6,645 nucleotides of DNA from Candidatus Brocadiaceae bacterium (GTDB taxonomy: Bacteria > Planctomycetota > Brocadiia > SM23-32): positions 1 through 6,645 of the forward strand of contig PUNP01000276.1 of the NCBI GenBank assembly GCA_003551785.1, given 5' to 3'. The translations under genes were made by a program, and so were the position numbers. Positions 5,831 to 6,645 of this stretch are shown piece after piece. Under the pieces are notes generated by a model that did no database searches, was not told the origin of the DNA, and saw only the letters and a program-made list of their open reading frames with translations. The first letter of the stretch is position 1, and every line of letters starts with the position of its first letter.

Positions 5831-5913
5831 AACGGGGTTCGCGGAGTTTACACGAATACTTTTGCGTTTATTGTGATTCAGTTTTCAGTCATATTCCTGT
5901 TGATTAGGAGAGG
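5831..5913 (+). promoter_or_regulatory. Leader, promoter candidate and ribosome binding site of the 5919 gene
   Basis: Contains AACGGGGTTC (5831-5840), a sigma-70-like pair TTTACA (5847-5852) and TATTGT (5869-5874) spaced by 16 bases, then CATATTCCTGT (5890-5900) and the ribosome binding site AGGAGAGG (5906-5913), 5 bases before the ATG. The first and third blocks match the leader of the fusion gene at 2343 and 2381. The -35 agrees with consensus at 5 of 6 bases, the -10 at 4 of 6. Confidence 0.5.
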
Positions 5914-5918
5914 TTTGT

Positions 5919-6645
5919 ATGAATAATGAGATGGCGGTAAGGTGGATGTTGTGTGCGATCATCAGTGCGTTTTTGTTTGTAGCGGCTGCGCCGGCATCGG
6001 CGGTCATGCTGGTGGAAAACGGTGAGCCCCGCAGCGTCATTGTCCTGCCTCCCGAACCGGAAGAGGCCGAACGGCAGGCAGCCGATGAGCTGGTCGAACA
6101 TATCGAGCTGATCAGCGGCGCAGTGCTGACGGTGACGGCTGAGGGGGAAGAGCATGAAGGTATGACGCCGATCCTGATCGGCTCATCCGCCGATTCAGGG
6201 ATAGATGATATGATCCTGCAGCAGGGCGACGATCCCTGGTCTTTTGCTCTCATCGTGCGGGATGATTCTATCCACCTGCGCGGACTCTCGCCGCAAGGCT
6301 CCCGCACCGCCGCTTTCGAGCTTCTCGAACAGCTCGGCGTGCGATGGTATATGCCGGGCGATATCGGCCGTGTGGTCCCGGAATCGCAAACTCTTCGGAT
6401 TGAACATCAGCAGACCGTGCAGGTGCCTTCTTACGAGGGGCGCAGGGGACCTCGTAATCACGCTGATGTGTGGAACAGGCGCCTGCGAATGGGGGGCAGG
6501 GGACGCTACGGAGCTCACGGCATTCAGCCTTTTAACCCATCAAGCGCACGCAGGGCAATGTATGAGGATAACCCCGAATATTTTGCACTCGTTGACGGGG
6601 AGCGCACCATTCGCCAGCTATGCCTGACCAATTCCACCGATAATA
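5919..6645 (+). CDS. Secreted DUF4838-domain protein with GH67-N-like domain (3' partial)
   Basis: Open from ATG 5919 to the window end, 242 complete codons, no stop. Residues 1-28 are a signal peptide: Arg8, a hydrophobic core (MLCAIISAFLFVAAA) and an ASA cleavage motif (26-28), so the protein is exported. Next comes a domain like the N-terminal domain of alpha-glucuronidases: AERQAADELVEHIELISGA (50-68), then an ILIGSS strand, then LGVRWYMPGDIGRVVP (139-154). From about 219 the PEYFALVDGER...QLCLTN segment (219-238) marks the start of the DUF4838 region. The exact activity of DUF4838 proteins is not established to my knowledge; a polysaccharide-related role follows from the GH67 likeness and context. 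The start is fixed by the good ribosome binding site and by the signal peptide beginning there. It probably has its own promoter. The catalytic part is beyond the window, so no active-site check is possible. Confidence 0.87.
   Translation, partial: MNNEMAVRWMLCAIISAFLFVAAAPASAVMLVENGEPRSVIVLPPEPEEAERQAADELVEHIELISGAVLTVTAEGEEHEGMTPILIGSSADSGIDDMILQQGDDPWSFALIVRDDSIHLRGLSPQGSRTAAFELLEQLGVRWYMPGDIGRVVPESQTLRIEHQQTVQVPSYEGRRGPRNHADVWNRRLRMGGRGRYGAHGIQPFNPSSARRAMYEDNPEYFALVDGERTIRQLCLTNSTDN

Larger units (their letters stand above)
5564..5918. other. Non-coding stretch with inverted repeats, short repeats and a promoter candidate
   Basis: I see no convincing gene in these 355 bases on either strand. 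The stretch holds a 10-base palindrome (5592-5601), two overlapping hairpins (5670-5713), an A/T-run segment (5735-5763), short 7-base-period repeats with a hairpin (5794-5828), and the leader of the 5919 gene (5831-5918). An open frame at 5547-5750 runs through it but has no family-like sequence. Confidence 0.6.

Noticed and set aside
5885..6307. 140-codon open frame on the minus strand
   Set aside because: Antisense to the signal peptide and N-terminal domain of the DUF4838 gene. Ser-rich, low-information translation typical of a shadow.
1..6645. tRNA, rRNA, CRISPR array, transposase or attachment sites
   Set aside because: I saw no cloverleaf, no regularly spaced repeats, no transposase-like protein and no flanking terminal repeats.

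Overview
The window looks like part of a carbohydrate-use region from a bacterium of the PVC superphylum (Kiritimatiellota, Lentisphaerota or Planctomycetota). This is an inference from gene content: a secreted DUF4838-type protein, the C-terminal part of what looks like a relative, a family-4 glycosidase and a kinase/nucleotidyltransferase fusion. There is no rRNA, tRNA or other phylogenetic marker to confirm it. All recognisable genes read on the + strand.

Layout. Positions 1-920 hold the 3' part of a large beta-rich protein, cut by the window edge. It is followed after 16 bases by a complete GH4 (MelA-like) NAD/Mn-dependent alpha-glycosidase (937-2271), probably in the same transcript. A 133-base gap with a hairpin and an AT-rich leader precedes a two-domain protein (2405-4840). 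Its first part is a GlmU-type sugar-1-phosphate nucleotidyltransferase and its second part a GHMP (galactokinase-superfamily) sugar kinase. After 77 bases comes a decayed isoaspartyl peptidase/asparaginase (4918-5242) that has lost its middle, including the catalytic threonine region, and is frameshifted. Positions 5243-5918 are mostly degraded or non-coding DNA. They include a short in-frame remnant (5423-5563) whose last residues match the C-terminus of the first gene, several inverted repeats and a promoter candidate. From 5919 to the window end runs the N-terminal part of a secreted DUF4838/GH67-N-like protein with a clear signal peptide.

How the genes may work together (inference). DUF4838-type proteins would act on or bind glycans outside the cytoplasm. 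The cytosolic GH4 enzyme would cut an imported alpha-linked disaccharide. The fused kinase/nucleotidyltransferase would turn the freed sugar first into a sugar-1-phosphate and then directly into an NDP-sugar, without a GalT-type uridylyl exchange. The kinase motif carries Arg where galactokinases carry the Glu that contacts O6 of galactose, and Asp-His instead of Asp-Tyr, as in plant galacturonokinase. The GH4 active-site motif is CHGV rather than the CHSV typical of alpha-galactosidases. Together these make a uronic acid, rather than galactose, a real candidate substrate. That pathway is the most interesting possibility here and is untested.

The leaders of the fusion gene and of the 5919 gene share two matching blocks in the same order, suggesting related regulation or a duplicated upstream region. 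The pseudogene and the remnant between them suggest that the right half of the window has been through rearrangement and gene loss.
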